From Microbacterium sp. AZCO (GTDB lineage: Bacteria > Actinomycetota > Actinomycetes > Actinomycetales > Microbacteriaceae): 64,000 nt of DNA. Below the pieces are notes generated by a model, which saw only the letters and a list, made by a program, of their open reading frames with translations, did not search any database and was not told where the DNA came from. The DNA lies in assembly GCF_039614715.1 (NCBI RefSeq), contig NZ_CP154857.1:372001-436000 (forward strand), read 5' to 3'. Positions 8,284-16,362 of the stretch are shown one piece after another (positions within the stretch are counted from its first letter, which is position 1; every line of letters begins with the position of its first letter). A program made the position numbers and the translations under genes.

Positions 8284-9579
8284 ATGGAAGACGGCCTCAT
8301 CGACCTCGACGTCACGGGCGTCGCGCACGGCGGCGTCTTCGTCGGCCGACACGAGGGGCGCGTCGTGTTCGTGCCCGACGCGATCCCCGGCGAGCGGGTT
8401 CGCGTGCGCCTCACCGATACCGCCAAGGGGTCGTTCTGGCGCGGTGAGGCTCTCGAGATCCTGGATGCCTCTCCTCACCGGCGCCCGCACGTGTGGCGTC
8501 AGGCTGACATCGACGTGGCTCCCGACCACCGCCCGGGCGGCGCCGACTTCGGCCACATCGACCTCGCGCACCAGCGCGAGCTCAAGCTCCGGGTCGCGCA
8601 GGATGCCCTCGAGCGCATCGGCCGTCTCAAGCTCCCCGTCACGATCGAGCCCGCGCTCGCCGACGACCGGGCGGGCCAGGAGACCCCCGACGGCACCGGC
8701 TGGCGCACGCGCGTGAGCCTGCACGTCGACGAGGAGGGGCGGATCGGCCCGTTCGCCGCGCGGAGTCACCATGTCATCCCCGTCGACGACCACCCGCTGG
8801 CCACCCCCGAGGTCGCGCGCGCGGCGGCCGAGCTCTCGTCCGGCAAGCCCGGACGCATCGACCTCATCCAGCCCGCGGACGGGCGGGTGCGGGTCATCCC
8901 GAAGCCCGAGGCCCCGCGCGGCCCCCGTCGGGGAGCGCCGCGGCAGCGCCACCATGGCAAGGACCCGGGCCGCGAGGTCGTCGTGGAACGCGCGGGAGGC
9001 CGGGACTTCCGCGTCGACGCGGGCGGCTTCTGGCAGGTGCATCGCCTCGCCGCGCACACGCTCTCGACCGTGGTGGCGGATCAGCTTCGTGGCACGGTCG
9101 ACCCCGACGGCTGGCACCTCGACCTCTACGGCGGTGTGGGCCTGTTCGCCGCGACGATCGCGGACCTCGGCGGCGCGCGGGTGACCTCCGTCGAGTCCGA
9201 CCCCCGAGCGACCGAGCACGCGGGCGCCAACCTCGCGGACTGGGTCGGCGCCCGTGCCGAGACGGGGCGGGTCGACCGGTGGATCGGGCGACTGCGCGAC
9301 GAGGCATCCCTCACCCAGCGCGAGCGTCTGTCGCGCGGGGTCGTCGTCCTCGATCCGCCGCGGTCCGGCGCCGGCCGAGAGGTGGTCGAGGGGGTCGCGG
9401 CGCTCGCGCCGGCGACCGTCGTCTACGTCGCCTGCGACCCCGTCGCCCTCGCCCGGGACCTCGCCACCTTCCGTGCGCACGGCTACGAGGCCGAGGGTGT
9501 CGCGGCGTTCGACCTCTTCCCCAACTCGCACCATGTCGAAGCCGTCACGACCCTGACCCGCGTCGGCGTCGCGCGCTAG
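8284..9579 (+). CDS. TRAM-domain 23S rRNA/tRNA (uracil-5-)-methyltransferase, RlmD/TrmA family
   Basis: A 431-residue SAM-dependent RNA m5U methyltransferase. An N-terminal TRAM domain (about 1-60) is followed by the Rossmann SAM motif LDLYGGVGLFAATIA, a DPPRSGAG motif IV and VYVACDP, where Cys384 is the catalytic nucleophile, then a conserved ARDLATF. The iron-sulfur cysteines normally found between TRAM and catalytic domain in RlmD are missing; that stretch is His/Arg/Pro-rich, as in the cluster-free subgroup. The target uridine cannot be deduced. GAGGCT seven bases before the ATG is a weak -10 candidate. The stop codon TAG doubles as part of the next gene's -10 box. Confidence 0.88.
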   Translation: MEDGLIDLDVTGVAHGGVFVGRHEGRVVFVPDAIPGERVRVRLTDTAKGSFWRGEALEILDASPHRRPHVWRQADIDVAPDHRPGGADFGHIDLAHQRELKLRVAQDALERIGRLKLPVTIEPALADDRAGQETPDGTGWRTRVSLHVDEEGRIGPFAARSHHVIPVDDHPLATPEVARAAAELSSGKPGRIDLIQPADGRVRVIPKPEAPRGPRRGAPRQRHHGKDPGREVVVERAGGRDFRVDAGGFWQVHRLAAHTLSTVVADQLRGTVDPDGWHLDLYGGVGLFAATIADLGGARVTSVESDPRATEHAGANLADWVGARAETGRVDRWIGRLRDEASLTQRERLSRGVVVLDPPRSGAGREVVEGVAALAPATVVYVACDPVALARDLATFRAHGYEAEGVAAFDLFPNSHHVEAVTTLTRVGVAR

Positions 9580-9588
9580 CCTGGGCGC
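9577..9588 (+). promoter_or_regulatory. Putative leaderless -10 box, response regulator gene
   Basis: TAGCCT at 9577-9582 contains the stop codon of the methyltransferase gene and is followed by six bases and the ATG at 9589. Confidence 0.45.
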
Positions 9589-10257
9589 ATGACGCGCGTC
9601 GCCCTCATCGACGACCACGAGTCCGTGCGGCTCGGCCTCGAGGCCGCGTGCGCGCGCGGCGGCACCGAGGCCGTCGTGTTCTCGGGCAGCACCGTCGGGG
9701 CCTACCTCGATTGGCGCTCGTTCAGCGCCGCCCCGCCGGCCGATGTCGTCGTGCTCGACCTCACGCTCGGGGACGGCACGACCGTCACCGAGAACGTGCG
9801 GCGGCTGACGTCCGACGGCTCGAGCGTCATCATCCACAGCGTCGCCGACCGGCCCGCTGCCGTGCGCGAGGCTCTCGCCGCCGGTGCGGCGGGGGTCGTC
9901 AGCAAGGCCTCGCCCATCGGCGACGTCATCGCCGCCATCCGCACCGTCGCGCGCGGCGAGCCGCTCAACAACGTCGAGTGGGCGAGCGCCGTCGAGGGCG
10001 ACCGCGAGTTCGCCGACGCGCAGCTCTCAGTGCGCGAGCGTGAGGTGCTGCGGCTCTACGCCGCGGGGCTCCCGCTCAAGGTCGTCGCCGACCGCCTGGG
10101 CGTCGCGTACTCGACGGCCAAGGAGAACATCACGCGCGTGCGCGTCAAATACGTCGAGGTCGGCCGGCCGGCGCCGACGAAGGTCGACCTCCTGCGTCGC
10201 GCGATGGAGGACGGCATCCTGTCGCAGACTCCGGGAGGCAGCGCGGGTGACGACTGA
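9589..10257 (+). CDS. LuxR/NarL-family response regulator
   Basis: 222 residues. The receiver domain (about 1-120) has the acidic pair Asp8-Asp9, phospho-acceptor Asp57 in VVLDLTL, Ser84 and Lys106. The C-terminal LuxR-type HTH (about 148-205) opens LSVREREVLRLYAAG, with recognition helix near AYSTAKENITRVRVKY. It is a phosphorylation-controlled DNA-binding regulator. Its stop overlaps the GTG of the downstream kinase, so they form a cognate pair. The signal and regulon are unknown. Confidence 0.92.
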   Translation: MTRVALIDDHESVRLGLEAACARGGTEAVVFSGSTVGAYLDWRSFSAAPPADVVVLDLTLGDGTTVTENVRRLTSDGSSVIIHSVADRPAAVREALAAGAAGVVSKASPIGDVIAAIRTVARGEPLNNVEWASAVEGDREFADAQLSVREREVLRLYAAGLPLKVVADRLGVAYSTAKENITRVRVKYVEVGRPAPTKVDLLRRAMEDGILSQTPGGSAGDD

Positions 10258-11500
10258 CGCCACGGAGTCGGTTCTCGACGACGCCTGGGGGCACATCCCG
10301 CAGACGCGAGAGACCACGGCAGGCCTCGGATCGTTCACGCGCCGCCGCATCGAGCGGGCCATCGGCCTCGCTGCGGGACTCGGATGCCTCATCCTCGGCG
10401 TGCAGGCGTTCGTCCTGTCGTTCGGCCCCGCCGACGAGACCGCGATGTGGCACGACATCCTCGTCGCGGCGACGTTCGGGCCGCTCGCCCTCATGCTCGT
10501 CGCGTGCGGCATCGGCCGCGGTGTCCGGGCCTTCGCGGGGCTCTTCGCGGTCGCCTACCTCGCGGCCCTCATCGTGTGGCCCGTCGCGACGCGCGGCGGC
10601 ACCGCCGACCCGCAGACCGAGCCGTGGATCTGGTACCTCGTCAACGTCGCGACCGTGGCGGGGGTGCTGGCCTTCCCGCTCGTCCTGCAGATCGCCTGGA
10701 CGGCGCTCGTGCCGATCGTCTTCGGCATCGTGCGGCTCATCCAGGGCGGCTTCGCGAGCGACTTCTGGATCCCGGTGATCCTCGACGTCTCGTTCGCCCT
10801 CATCCTCGGATTCATCCTGCTGACGCTCGCGTGGCTGTTCCGCTCGGTCGGCGTCAACGTCGACGGCACCCGCGTGCGTGCCGTGGAGTCGTACGCCTCC
10901 GCCGCGGCGGCGGACGCGGCGGAGGAGGAGCGCATCGCGGTCGCCGCGCTCATGCACGACAGCGTGCTGGCGGCCCTCATCGCGGGGGAGCGCGCGCAGA
11001 CCGACCGCGAGCGCACCCTCGCCGCCGCGATGGCGCGCGAAGCCCTCACGCGTCTGGCCAACACGGAGCAGGATCCCGAGGAGGGAAGCGACGAGCCGAT
11101 GGATGCCGCCGCCATCGCCGACGCGATCGAGCGGTCTGCCGGCGAGCTCGGCGTCGAGATCCGTGCCGAGCGCGTCATCCTGGGTGAGCACTCGGCTGTT
11201 CCCGGCCGCGTCGCCCGTGCGCTCATGCTCGCCGCGATGCAGGCGATCACCAACGCCGTCGAGCACGCCGACGGCGAGGGGCTGACCGTCTCGGTGCGCG
11301 CCGTGCCGGATCCCGTCCGCATGCGCATCGACGTGCGCGACACGGGTGGCGGCTTCGCGATCGACGACGTGCCGGACGACCGGCTCGGCATCCGCGCGTC
11401 GATCGTCGCCCGTGTCGCGGCCGTCGGCGGCACGGCCGCCATCACCTCGGGTGAGCGCGGCACGACGGTGCGGCTCGAGTGGCGGGAGGCCGGCGCGTGA
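10247..11500 (+). CDS. Membrane sensor histidine kinase (HisKA_3-like/HATPase)
   Basis: 417 residues from a GTG at 10247, which overlaps the response-regulator stop by 11 bases. The N-terminal half holds about four to five membrane segments (first near AIGLAAGLGCLILGVQAFVL). The phospho-acceptor is likely His237 in ALMHDSVLAAL, followed by an N-box with ITNAVEHA, G-box DTGGGFAIDD and a terminal GTTVRLEW strand, as in NarX/DesK-like kinases. It would phosphorylate the upstream regulator. There is no extracellular sensor domain, so the signal may be membrane-derived. An in-frame region before 10247 is open but overlaps the regulator and is not used. Confidence 0.88.
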   Translation: MTTDATESVLDDAWGHIPQTRETTAGLGSFTRRRIERAIGLAAGLGCLILGVQAFVLSFGPADETAMWHDILVAATFGPLALMLVACGIGRGVRAFAGLFAVAYLAALIVWPVATRGGTADPQTEPWIWYLVNVATVAGVLAFPLVLQIAWTALVPIVFGIVRLIQGGFASDFWIPVILDVSFALILGFILLTLAWLFRSVGVNVDGTRVRAVESYASAAAADAAEEERIAVAALMHDSVLAALIAGERAQTDRERTLAAAMAREALTRLANTEQDPEEGSDEPMDAAAIADAIERSAGELGVEIRAERVILGEHSAVPGRVARALMLAAMQAITNAVEHADGEGLTVSVRAVPDPVRMRIDVRDTGGGFAIDDVPDDRLGIRASIVARVAAVGGTAAITSGERGTTVRLEWREAGA

Positions 11501-12549
11501 TCAGCGTCCGCACGGTGCTCGTGACGCTCGGGATCGCGTTCACCGCCTACCTCGCCGCGCGGGGACTTCTGTGGACGGACCCGGTGCCCTACCCGTACGT
11601 CATCGTCGTCGCGCTGAGTCTCTACCTCGTCACGACCTGGCTCTGCATCTTCTGGGATCCGCGGCCGCAGACGCCCGTCGTCGACGAGGACGGCATGCTC
11701 CTCACGATCGGCTCCCACGGCCCGCGGATCCTGCCCGTGTGGGCGTGCGTCCTCGCTCTCACGGTCGCGGTGCTCGTGCCGAGCAGCATCGCGATCGGCG
11801 TGGGTCCCGAGTCGCGCGACGCCCCCTTCGGCACGTGGTACCTCGGCGGAATCGGCGTTCTCATGACGATCGTGATGGTCCGTCGGCGCCCGTGGGTCGC
11901 GTGGGCCGGCATCGTCGCGCTCGCGGTCGCGTCGATCGCGTGGATGGGGCCGATCGACGCCCTCCTGCTCGGCCTGCTGGGGTCGATCGTGTGGGTCGCC
12001 GTCGCCCAGCTCCTCCTCATGTCGATGGACCGCGCGGCCCGCGACACGGCGCGCCTGGCGCAGCTGCAGCGTGCCGCCTCGGCCTGGCAGGCCTCGCAGG
12101 CCGTGCGTCAGCGCGAGCGCCGCGTGCAGGTGCAGCGCGCGCTCGCCGTCGCCGGCCCGATCCTCACGCGCACGGTCGCGACGGGCGGCCTGCTCGACGA
12201 GCGAGAGAAGCTCGAGGCGCGCATCGCCGAGGGGGCGCTCCGCGACGAGATGCGCGGACCGCGGCTCCTCAACGACGACGTGAGGACGGAACTGGATGCC
12301 GCCCGCCGCCGTGGGGCGACGGTCACGGTGCTCGACGAGGGCGGCCTGGACGGCCTCGACGACGCGTCGCTGGCGCTGATCCAGGCGCAGCTCGCCGAGA
12401 CGCTCAAGGCCTCCACGTCCGAGCGCCTGTACATCCGCACGTCGCCGGACGAGCGCGTCGCCGTGACGGTCGTGGGGCGATCGGCGTCGGAGCTGGGGCT
12501 GTCCGACGAGGATGCCGTCGAGCTCTGGCGCGAGATCCCCCACCCGTAG
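11497..12549 (+). CDS. Uncharacterised membrane protein, third member of the two-component operon
   Basis: 350 residues from a GTG overlapping the kinase stop (GTGA). The first ~180 residues carry about six hydrophobic segments (for example VLVTLGIAFTAYLAARGLLW and ALLLGLLGSIVWVAVAQLLL). The remainder is cytoplasmic, charged and coiled-coil-like (about 185-240), ending in a small alpha/beta domain. Its layout of membrane sensor plus coiled coil resembles a kinase from which the HATPase has been replaced, but no His-box, N-box or G-box is visible. It is not recognised; an accessory or auxiliary sensor for the pair is inferred from strict translational coupling. Confidence 0.7.
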   Translation: MISVRTVLVTLGIAFTAYLAARGLLWTDPVPYPYVIVVALSLYLVTTWLCIFWDPRPQTPVVDEDGMLLTIGSHGPRILPVWACVLALTVAVLVPSSIAIGVGPESRDAPFGTWYLGGIGVLMTIVMVRRRPWVAWAGIVALAVASIAWMGPIDALLLGLLGSIVWVAVAQLLLMSMDRAARDTARLAQLQRAASAWQASQAVRQRERRVQVQRALAVAGPILTRTVATGGLLDEREKLEARIAEGALRDEMRGPRLLNDDVRTELDAARRRGATVTVLDEGGLDGLDDASLALIQAQLAETLKASTSERLYIRTSPDERVAVTVVGRSASELGLSDEDAVELWREIPHP

Positions 12550-12692
12550 GGCGGCGCGGCCTCAAAATCGACGAGTGCGGCTGGGCCGCGGCACCGACGA
12601 GGACGGCTGGGCCCGCGGCATCCACCGTCATCCGTCTGTGGCCCGCCCGCGGCATCCACCGGCATCCCGGCATCCGGGGCGAAAAGAATCTC

Positions 12693-12733
12693 GCTCCCCG
12701 TCTCGGTGGGGGAGGGGAACCGAGGCGGGGAGC
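12693..12733. terminator. 15-bp hairpin, terminator of the two-component operon
   Basis: GCTCCCCGTCTCGGT (12693-12707) pairs with ACCGAGGCGGGGAGC (12719-12733) with a single G-T mismatch and an 11-nt loop. Confidence 0.55.
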
Positions 12734-12744
12734 GGAATCGGAAG

Positions 12745-12778
12745 AGGCGGGGGGCGGCAGATTGCCTGCCCCCCGCCT
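12745..12778. terminator. 11-bp G/C hairpin, second terminator
   Basis: AGGCGGGGGGC (12745-12755) and GCCCCCCGCCT (12768-12778) form a perfect stem with a 12-nt loop, only 12 bp beyond the first hairpin. Confidence 0.5.
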
Positions 12779-12910
12779 GGCGAACGGTTACCCGAAAACC
12801 GTTCGCGTGGCCGAACCTGGGGCTGCTTGGGACAGTCAGGTCAGCCGAACGCAAAGCGTTCCAGCACTTCAAGTATCCAGGGGTGGGTATTTTCCGTCTG
12901 TAGGTATTTC

Positions 12911-12939
12911 GGGGGACATTTGCGTCCCCCATGGGGGAC
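12911..12939. repeat. Two overlapping palindromes sharing GTCCCCC
   Basis: GGGGGAC-ATTTGC-GTCCCCC (12911-12930) overlaps GTCCCCC-AT-GGGGGAC (12924-12939). The shared arm could pair either way, giving mutually exclusive hairpins just beyond the 3' end of the accE reading frame. Confidence 0.5.
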
Positions 12940-12945
12940 AGCCGG

Positions 12946-13179
12946 TCAGCCCCTCATGCCCCCGCGGCCCCACCCGAGGTCACGGCGCAGCGGCTCGCGG
13001 AGAGCGCGCTGCGACAGCTCCCACGCCGAGCGGCGCGAGTCGTCGGCGACGGCGTCGGAGGCCTCCTCGACGTAGGCCTCGCTGACGACGGCCATGAGCG
13101 CCGCGAGCTCCACATCGGTCGGAGCTCCGCGCAGGACGTCGATCGTGATGCCGTCGTCAGCGGCGGTGTCGCCCGTCAC
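12946..13179 (-). CDS. accE: Acyl-CoA carboxylase epsilon subunit
   Basis: A 77-residue protein matching the actinobacterial ACC epsilon family: an N-terminal [16 protein letters not shown] helix, a variable acidic middle, then a Trp/Arg-rich tail ([24 protein letters not shown]). In related complexes the small chain bridges alpha and beta subunits and raises carboxylase activity. The GTG start overlaps the beta-subunit stop (GTGA), so synthesis is coupled. Recognition rests on context and the conserved ends. Confidence 0.85.
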   Translation of the reverse strand: MTGDTAADDGITIDVLRGAPTDVELAALMAVVSEAYVEEASDAVADDSRRSAWELSQRALREPLRRDLGWGRGGMRG

Positions 13180-14765
13180 AGCGGGATGTTCCCGTGCTTC
13201 TTGGGCGGGAGGCTCGCGCGCTTGCCCCGGAGCGCCCGCAGCGCCTTGGCGATCGAGACGCGCGTCTGCGCCGGCTCGATGATGCCGTCGAGCTCGCCGC
13301 GCTCGGCCGCGAGGAACGGCGAGGCGACGTTGTACGTGTACTCGTTGGCGAGGCGCGTGCGCACCGCAGCGACGTCTTCGCCCGCCTCCTCCGCGCGCTT
13401 GATCTCGCCGCGGTAGAGGATGTTGACGGCGCCCTGGCCGCCCATGACGGCGATCTCTGCCGTCGGCCACGCGAGGTTCACGTCGGCGCCGAGCTGCTTC
13501 GAGCCCATGACGATGTACGCGCCGCCGTAAGCCTTGCGCAGGATCACGGTGACGAGCGGCACCGTCGCCTCGGCGTAGGCGTAGAGGAGCTTCGCGCCGC
13601 GCCGGATGACACCCGTCCATTCCTGGTCGGTGCCGGGCAGGTAGCCGGGAACGTCGACGAGGGTCACGATCGGCACCGAGAAGGCGTCGCAGAAGCGCAC
13701 GAAGCGGCTCGCCTTCTCGCCCGCCTCGATGTTGAGCGTGCCGGCCATCTGCGAGGGCTGGTTGGCGATGATGCCGACGGTGCGGCCTTCGACCCGGCCG
13801 AAGCCGATCACGATGTTCGGCGCGAAGAGCGGCTGAACCTCGAGGAAGTCGCCCGCGTCGACGATGTGCGAGATGACCGTGTGGATGTCGTACGGCTGGT
13901 TGGGCGAGTCGGGGATGATCGTGTTCAGGGTGCGATCGGCATCCGTCGTCTCCCACTCGAATCCCGACTCGTAGACCGGCAGCTCGGCCATGTTGTTGTC
14001 GGGGAGGAAGCCGAGGAGCGTGCGCACGTAGTCGAGCGCGTCCTCCTCGTCCTCGGCGAGATAGTGCGCGACGCCCGAGCGGGTGTTGTGCGTGTAGCCG
14101 CCGCCCAGCTCCTCCATGCCGACGTCCTCGCCCGTCACCGTCTTGATGACGTCGGGGCCGGTGACGAACATCTGGCTCGTCTTGTCGACCATGACGACGA
14201 AGTCGGTCAGGGCGGGGGAGTAGACGGCACCGCCCGCGGCGGGACCCATGACGATCGAGATCTGCGGGATGACGCCGGAGGCCGCGGTGTTGAGGCGGAA
14301 GATCTCGCCGTACTTGCCGAGGGCGATCACGCCCTCCTGGATGCGGGCGCCGCCCGAGTCCAGCATCCCGACGCACGGCATGCCGTTGCGGAGCGCGAGC
14401 TCCATGATCTTGATGATCTTCTCGCCGGCCGCCTCGCCCAGCGACCCGCCGAACGTCGAGAAGTCCTGCGCGTAGACGGCCACCGTGCGGCCGTGGATCG
14501 TGCCGACGCCCGTCACGACCGAGTCGCCGTACGGGCGCGACTTGTCCATCCCGAAGGCGGTCGTGCGGTGGCGGACGTACTCGTCGAACTCGACGAACGA
14601 GCCCGTGTCGACGAGCTGCTCGATGCGCTCGCGCGCCGTCTGCTTGCCCTTCGCGTGCTGCTTTCCGCGGGCCGCCTCCTCGGCGTCGAGGACGGCCTCC
14701 TGGTAGCGGGCGCGCAGATCCGCGATCTTGCCGGCGGTCGTGGACAGGTCGGGCGTGTCAGTCAC
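13176..14765 (-). CDS. pccB: Acyl-CoA (propionyl/acetyl-CoA) carboxylase beta chain, carboxyltransferase
   Basis: 529 residues, the crotonase-fold carboxyltransferase that moves the carboxyl group from biotin on AccA to acyl-CoA. Signatures include the N-terminal [10 protein letters not shown], the oxyanion-hole segment [28 protein letters not shown] and the C-terminal [14 protein letters not shown] and MGGQGAV. Products (malonyl- or methylmalonyl-CoA) feed fatty-acid synthesis; the acyl preference cannot be read by eye. The GTG at 14765 begins the conserved region and has TAGTGT seven bases upstream. An in-frame GTG-led extension further upstream is implausible. Confidence 0.95.
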   Translation of the reverse strand: MTDTPDLSTTAGKIADLRARYQEAVLDAEEAARGKQHAKGKQTARERIEQLVDTGSFVEFDEYVRHRTTAFGMDKSRPYGDSVVTGVGTIHGRTVAVYAQDFSTFGGSLGEAAGEKIIKIMELALRNGMPCVGMLDSGGARIQEGVIALGKYGEIFRLNTAASGVIPQISIVMGPAAGGAVYSPALTDFVVMVDKTSQMFVTGPDVIKTVTGEDVGMEELGGGYTHNTRSGVAHYLAEDEEDALDYVRTLLGFLPDNNMAELPVYESGFEWETTDADRTLNTIIPDSPNQPYDIHTVISHIVDAGDFLEVQPLFAPNIVIGFGRVEGRTVGIIANQPSQMAGTLNIEAGEKASRFVRFCDAFSVPIVTLVDVPGYLPGTDQEWTGVIRRGAKLLYAYAEATVPLVTVILRKAYGGAYIVMGSKQLGADVNLAWPTAEIAVMGGQGAVNILYRGEIKRAEEAGEDVAAVRTRLANEYTYNVASPFLAAERGELDGIIEPAQTRVSIAKALRALRGKRASLPPKKHGNIPL

Positions 14766-14778
14766 GGATTCCACACTA
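14766..14778 (-). promoter_or_regulatory. Putative leaderless -10 box, pccB-accE operon
   Basis: Minus-strand TAGTGT (plus 14773-14778), seven bases, then GTG at 14765. Confidence 0.5.
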
Positions 14779-14873
14779 TCGGCGGGGCTCGGCGAGCGGT
14801 TGGAGGGTTCGCACAAGGGCGCGGGGCTCCCGCTGTGGGCTGTCAAGACCTGACGGCCCCTCACCGCCGGCCG

Positions 14874-14886
14874 TAGGGTGGGCGGC
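14874..14886 (+). promoter_or_regulatory. Putative leaderless -10 box deciding the birA start
   Basis: TAGGGT at 14874-14879 lies seven bases before ATG 14887 and overlaps the alternative GTG at 14878, arguing for the ATG. CTGACG, 18 bp upstream, is a weak -35 candidate. Confidence 0.5.
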
Positions 14887-15681
14887 ATGCCGATTCCCGA
14901 AGAGGGTTACCCGCTCGCCGCCGCCGTCAGCCCGCGCGTCCAGATCGTCGAGACGACCGACTCGACGAACGCCGATGTCCTTGCGGCCGTCACCGACGAT
15001 CCCGGCGGCTGGCCGCATCTCTCGCTGCTGCTGACGACCGATCAGCGCGCGGGTCGCGGGCGGCTCGACCGCTCGTGGACGACGCCTCCCGGCACGGCGC
15101 TCGCGGTGTCGGTGGTCGTGCGGGTGCCCGACCTCCCGATTCCGGCCCGCGGCTGGATCCCGCTCATCGCGGGCGCGGCGATGACGCGGGCGATCGGCGA
15201 GCAGCTCATCGCGTCGGGTCACGCGGCGCGACTCAAGTGGCCGAACGACGTCCTCCTCGACGCGGGCAAGGTGTGCGGCATCCTCGCGGAGGTCGTGCCC
15301 GGACTCCATGACGCCGTCGTGATCGGCTCGGGAGTGAACACCCGGATGCCGCGGACCGACCTCCCGCTCGCGACCGCGACGTCGTTCGAGGCGGTCGGCC
15401 TCGAGTGCGACGACGACCGGCTGCTCGCCGACTACCTGACGGCGCTCGACCGGCTGCTCGCGGCCCTCGTCGAAGCCGGCGGCGACGCCGAGGCGTCGGG
15501 GGTGCACGCCGAGGTGTCGGAGCTCTGCTCGACGATCGACAGCGACGTGGTCGTCTCGCTGCCGGACGGATCGAAGCTGGAGGGTCGCGCCGAGAGCCTC
15601 GACCCCGACGGGCGCCTCGTCGTCCGGTCGGGCGACGTCCTCACCACGGTCTCGGCCGGCGACGTCGTGCACGTGCGCTGA
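14887..15681 (+). CDS. birA: Biotin-[acetyl-CoA-carboxylase] ligase
   Basis: A 264-residue class-I biotin protein ligase without an N-terminal DNA-binding domain, so not a repressor. The catalytic domain has STNADV, the biotinyl-AMP loop [12 protein letters not shown], and KWPNDVL with the catalytic lysine and Asp. A C-terminal SH3-like domain follows (about 215-264). It biotinylates the AccA lysine. It is divergent from pccB, consistent with shared physiological demand. Confidence 0.93.
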   Translation: MPIPEEGYPLAAAVSPRVQIVETTDSTNADVLAAVTDDPGGWPHLSLLLTTDQRAGRGRLDRSWTTPPGTALAVSVVVRVPDLPIPARGWIPLIAGAAMTRAIGEQLIASGHAARLKWPNDVLLDAGKVCGILAEVVPGLHDAVVIGSGVNTRMPRTDLPLATATSFEAVGLECDDDRLLADYLTALDRLLAALVEAGGDAEASGVHAEVSELCSTIDSDVVVSLPDGSKLEGRAESLDPDGRLVVRSGDVLTTVSAGDVVHVR

Positions 15682-15738
15682 CGCCCTCTCGCCGTAGCAA
15701 TCCGACCAACAGGCGGCGTCGACCCGCACAATGGAGGC

Positions 15739-16308
15739 ATGACCCAGCCGGCGACGTTCGGGGGCCGGCCCAAGACCCCGGCGCCGGGCGTCCCCACGCC
15801 CGAGCTGCGCGTCGCCCGCTTCCGCAGCCACGCCCGCAGACTCGTGTGGCCGTCGCTCGTCCTCATCGTCGTGGCGGGAGCCGTCGGCTTCCTCTATGGC
15901 AACCTGCCCGCGCCGTTCCACAACTGGATGCTGCTCGCCGCCGCGGCGGTCGTGCTCTTCTTCCTCGCGCTCTGGCCGTTCCTGGCCTGGTGGGCGCACA
16001 CCTGGACCATCACGACCCGACGCGTCATCGAGCGCTCGGGTGCAATCGTGCCCCGGCGTCGCGAGCTCACTCACGTGCGCGGGTATGCCATCCAGCTGAG
16101 GCGCGGCCCCCTCCAGCGGATGTGGGGCGCGGGAACCCTCATCCTCTCCAACGGCGTCGACGAGCCGATGCGCCTCACGAACGTGCCCAGCGTCGACCTC
16201 GTGCACGAGTGCCTCGTCGACCAGGTCGAGGTCAACCAGATCCTGGCGCACCGCGAGCTTCCCCTGCCGCAGGCGCCCACCCCGCCCCCGCTCCCTCCCA
16301 CCGCCTGA
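15739..16308 (+). CDS. PH-domain (bPH2/DUF304-like) membrane protein
   Basis: 189 residues. Two adjacent hydrophobic segments (about 37-57 and 60-85) are followed by a bacterial PH-like domain with TWTITTRRVIERSG and a central HVRGYAIQLRRGPLQR, then a proline-rich tail. Membrane-anchored bPH2 proteins of this form occur in actinobacteria next to birA, purK and purE; their function is not established. CACAAT six bases before the ATG is a weak -10 candidate, and GGAGG between them could serve as a ribosome-binding site. Confidence 0.85.
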   Translation: MTQPATFGGRPKTPAPGVPTPELRVARFRSHARRLVWPSLVLIVVAGAVGFLYGNLPAPFHNWMLLAAAAVVLFFLALWPFLAWWAHTWTITTRRVIERSGAIVPRRRELTHVRGYAIQLRRGPLQRMWGAGTLILSNGVDEPMRLTNVPSVDLVHECLVDQVEVNQILAHRELPLPQAPTPPPLPPTA

Positions 16309-16362
16309 TCGTCGTCGCGCGACGCGCGATGGGATGATGGTGGTTCGAGGAGAAGGAGTCCC

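Larger units (their letters stand above)
12550..12945. other. 396-nt non-coding, hairpin-rich gap between convergent genes
   Basis: No gene is supported here. It contains GCATCC-rich sequence (12618-12678), two strong GC hairpins, the stem CGAACGGTT/AACCGTTCG (12781-12789 with 12797-12805), GAACGC-AAA-GCGTTC (12847-12861), an unusually A/T-richer stretch at 12875-12915, and two overlapping G/C palindromes near 12911-12939. The first two hairpins can terminate the sensor operon. The others are more than termination needs. Confidence 0.6.

Noticed and set aside
12780..12870. Possible tRNA
   Set aside because: Stems at 12781-12805 and 12847-12861 do not arrange into a cloverleaf with a T-loop or a CCA-adjacent acceptor stem.
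16309..16362. Purine riboswitch or PurR-type operator before purK
   Set aside because: The 54-bp gap is too short for a riboswitch and shows no conserved core; only a strong ribosome-binding site is visible.
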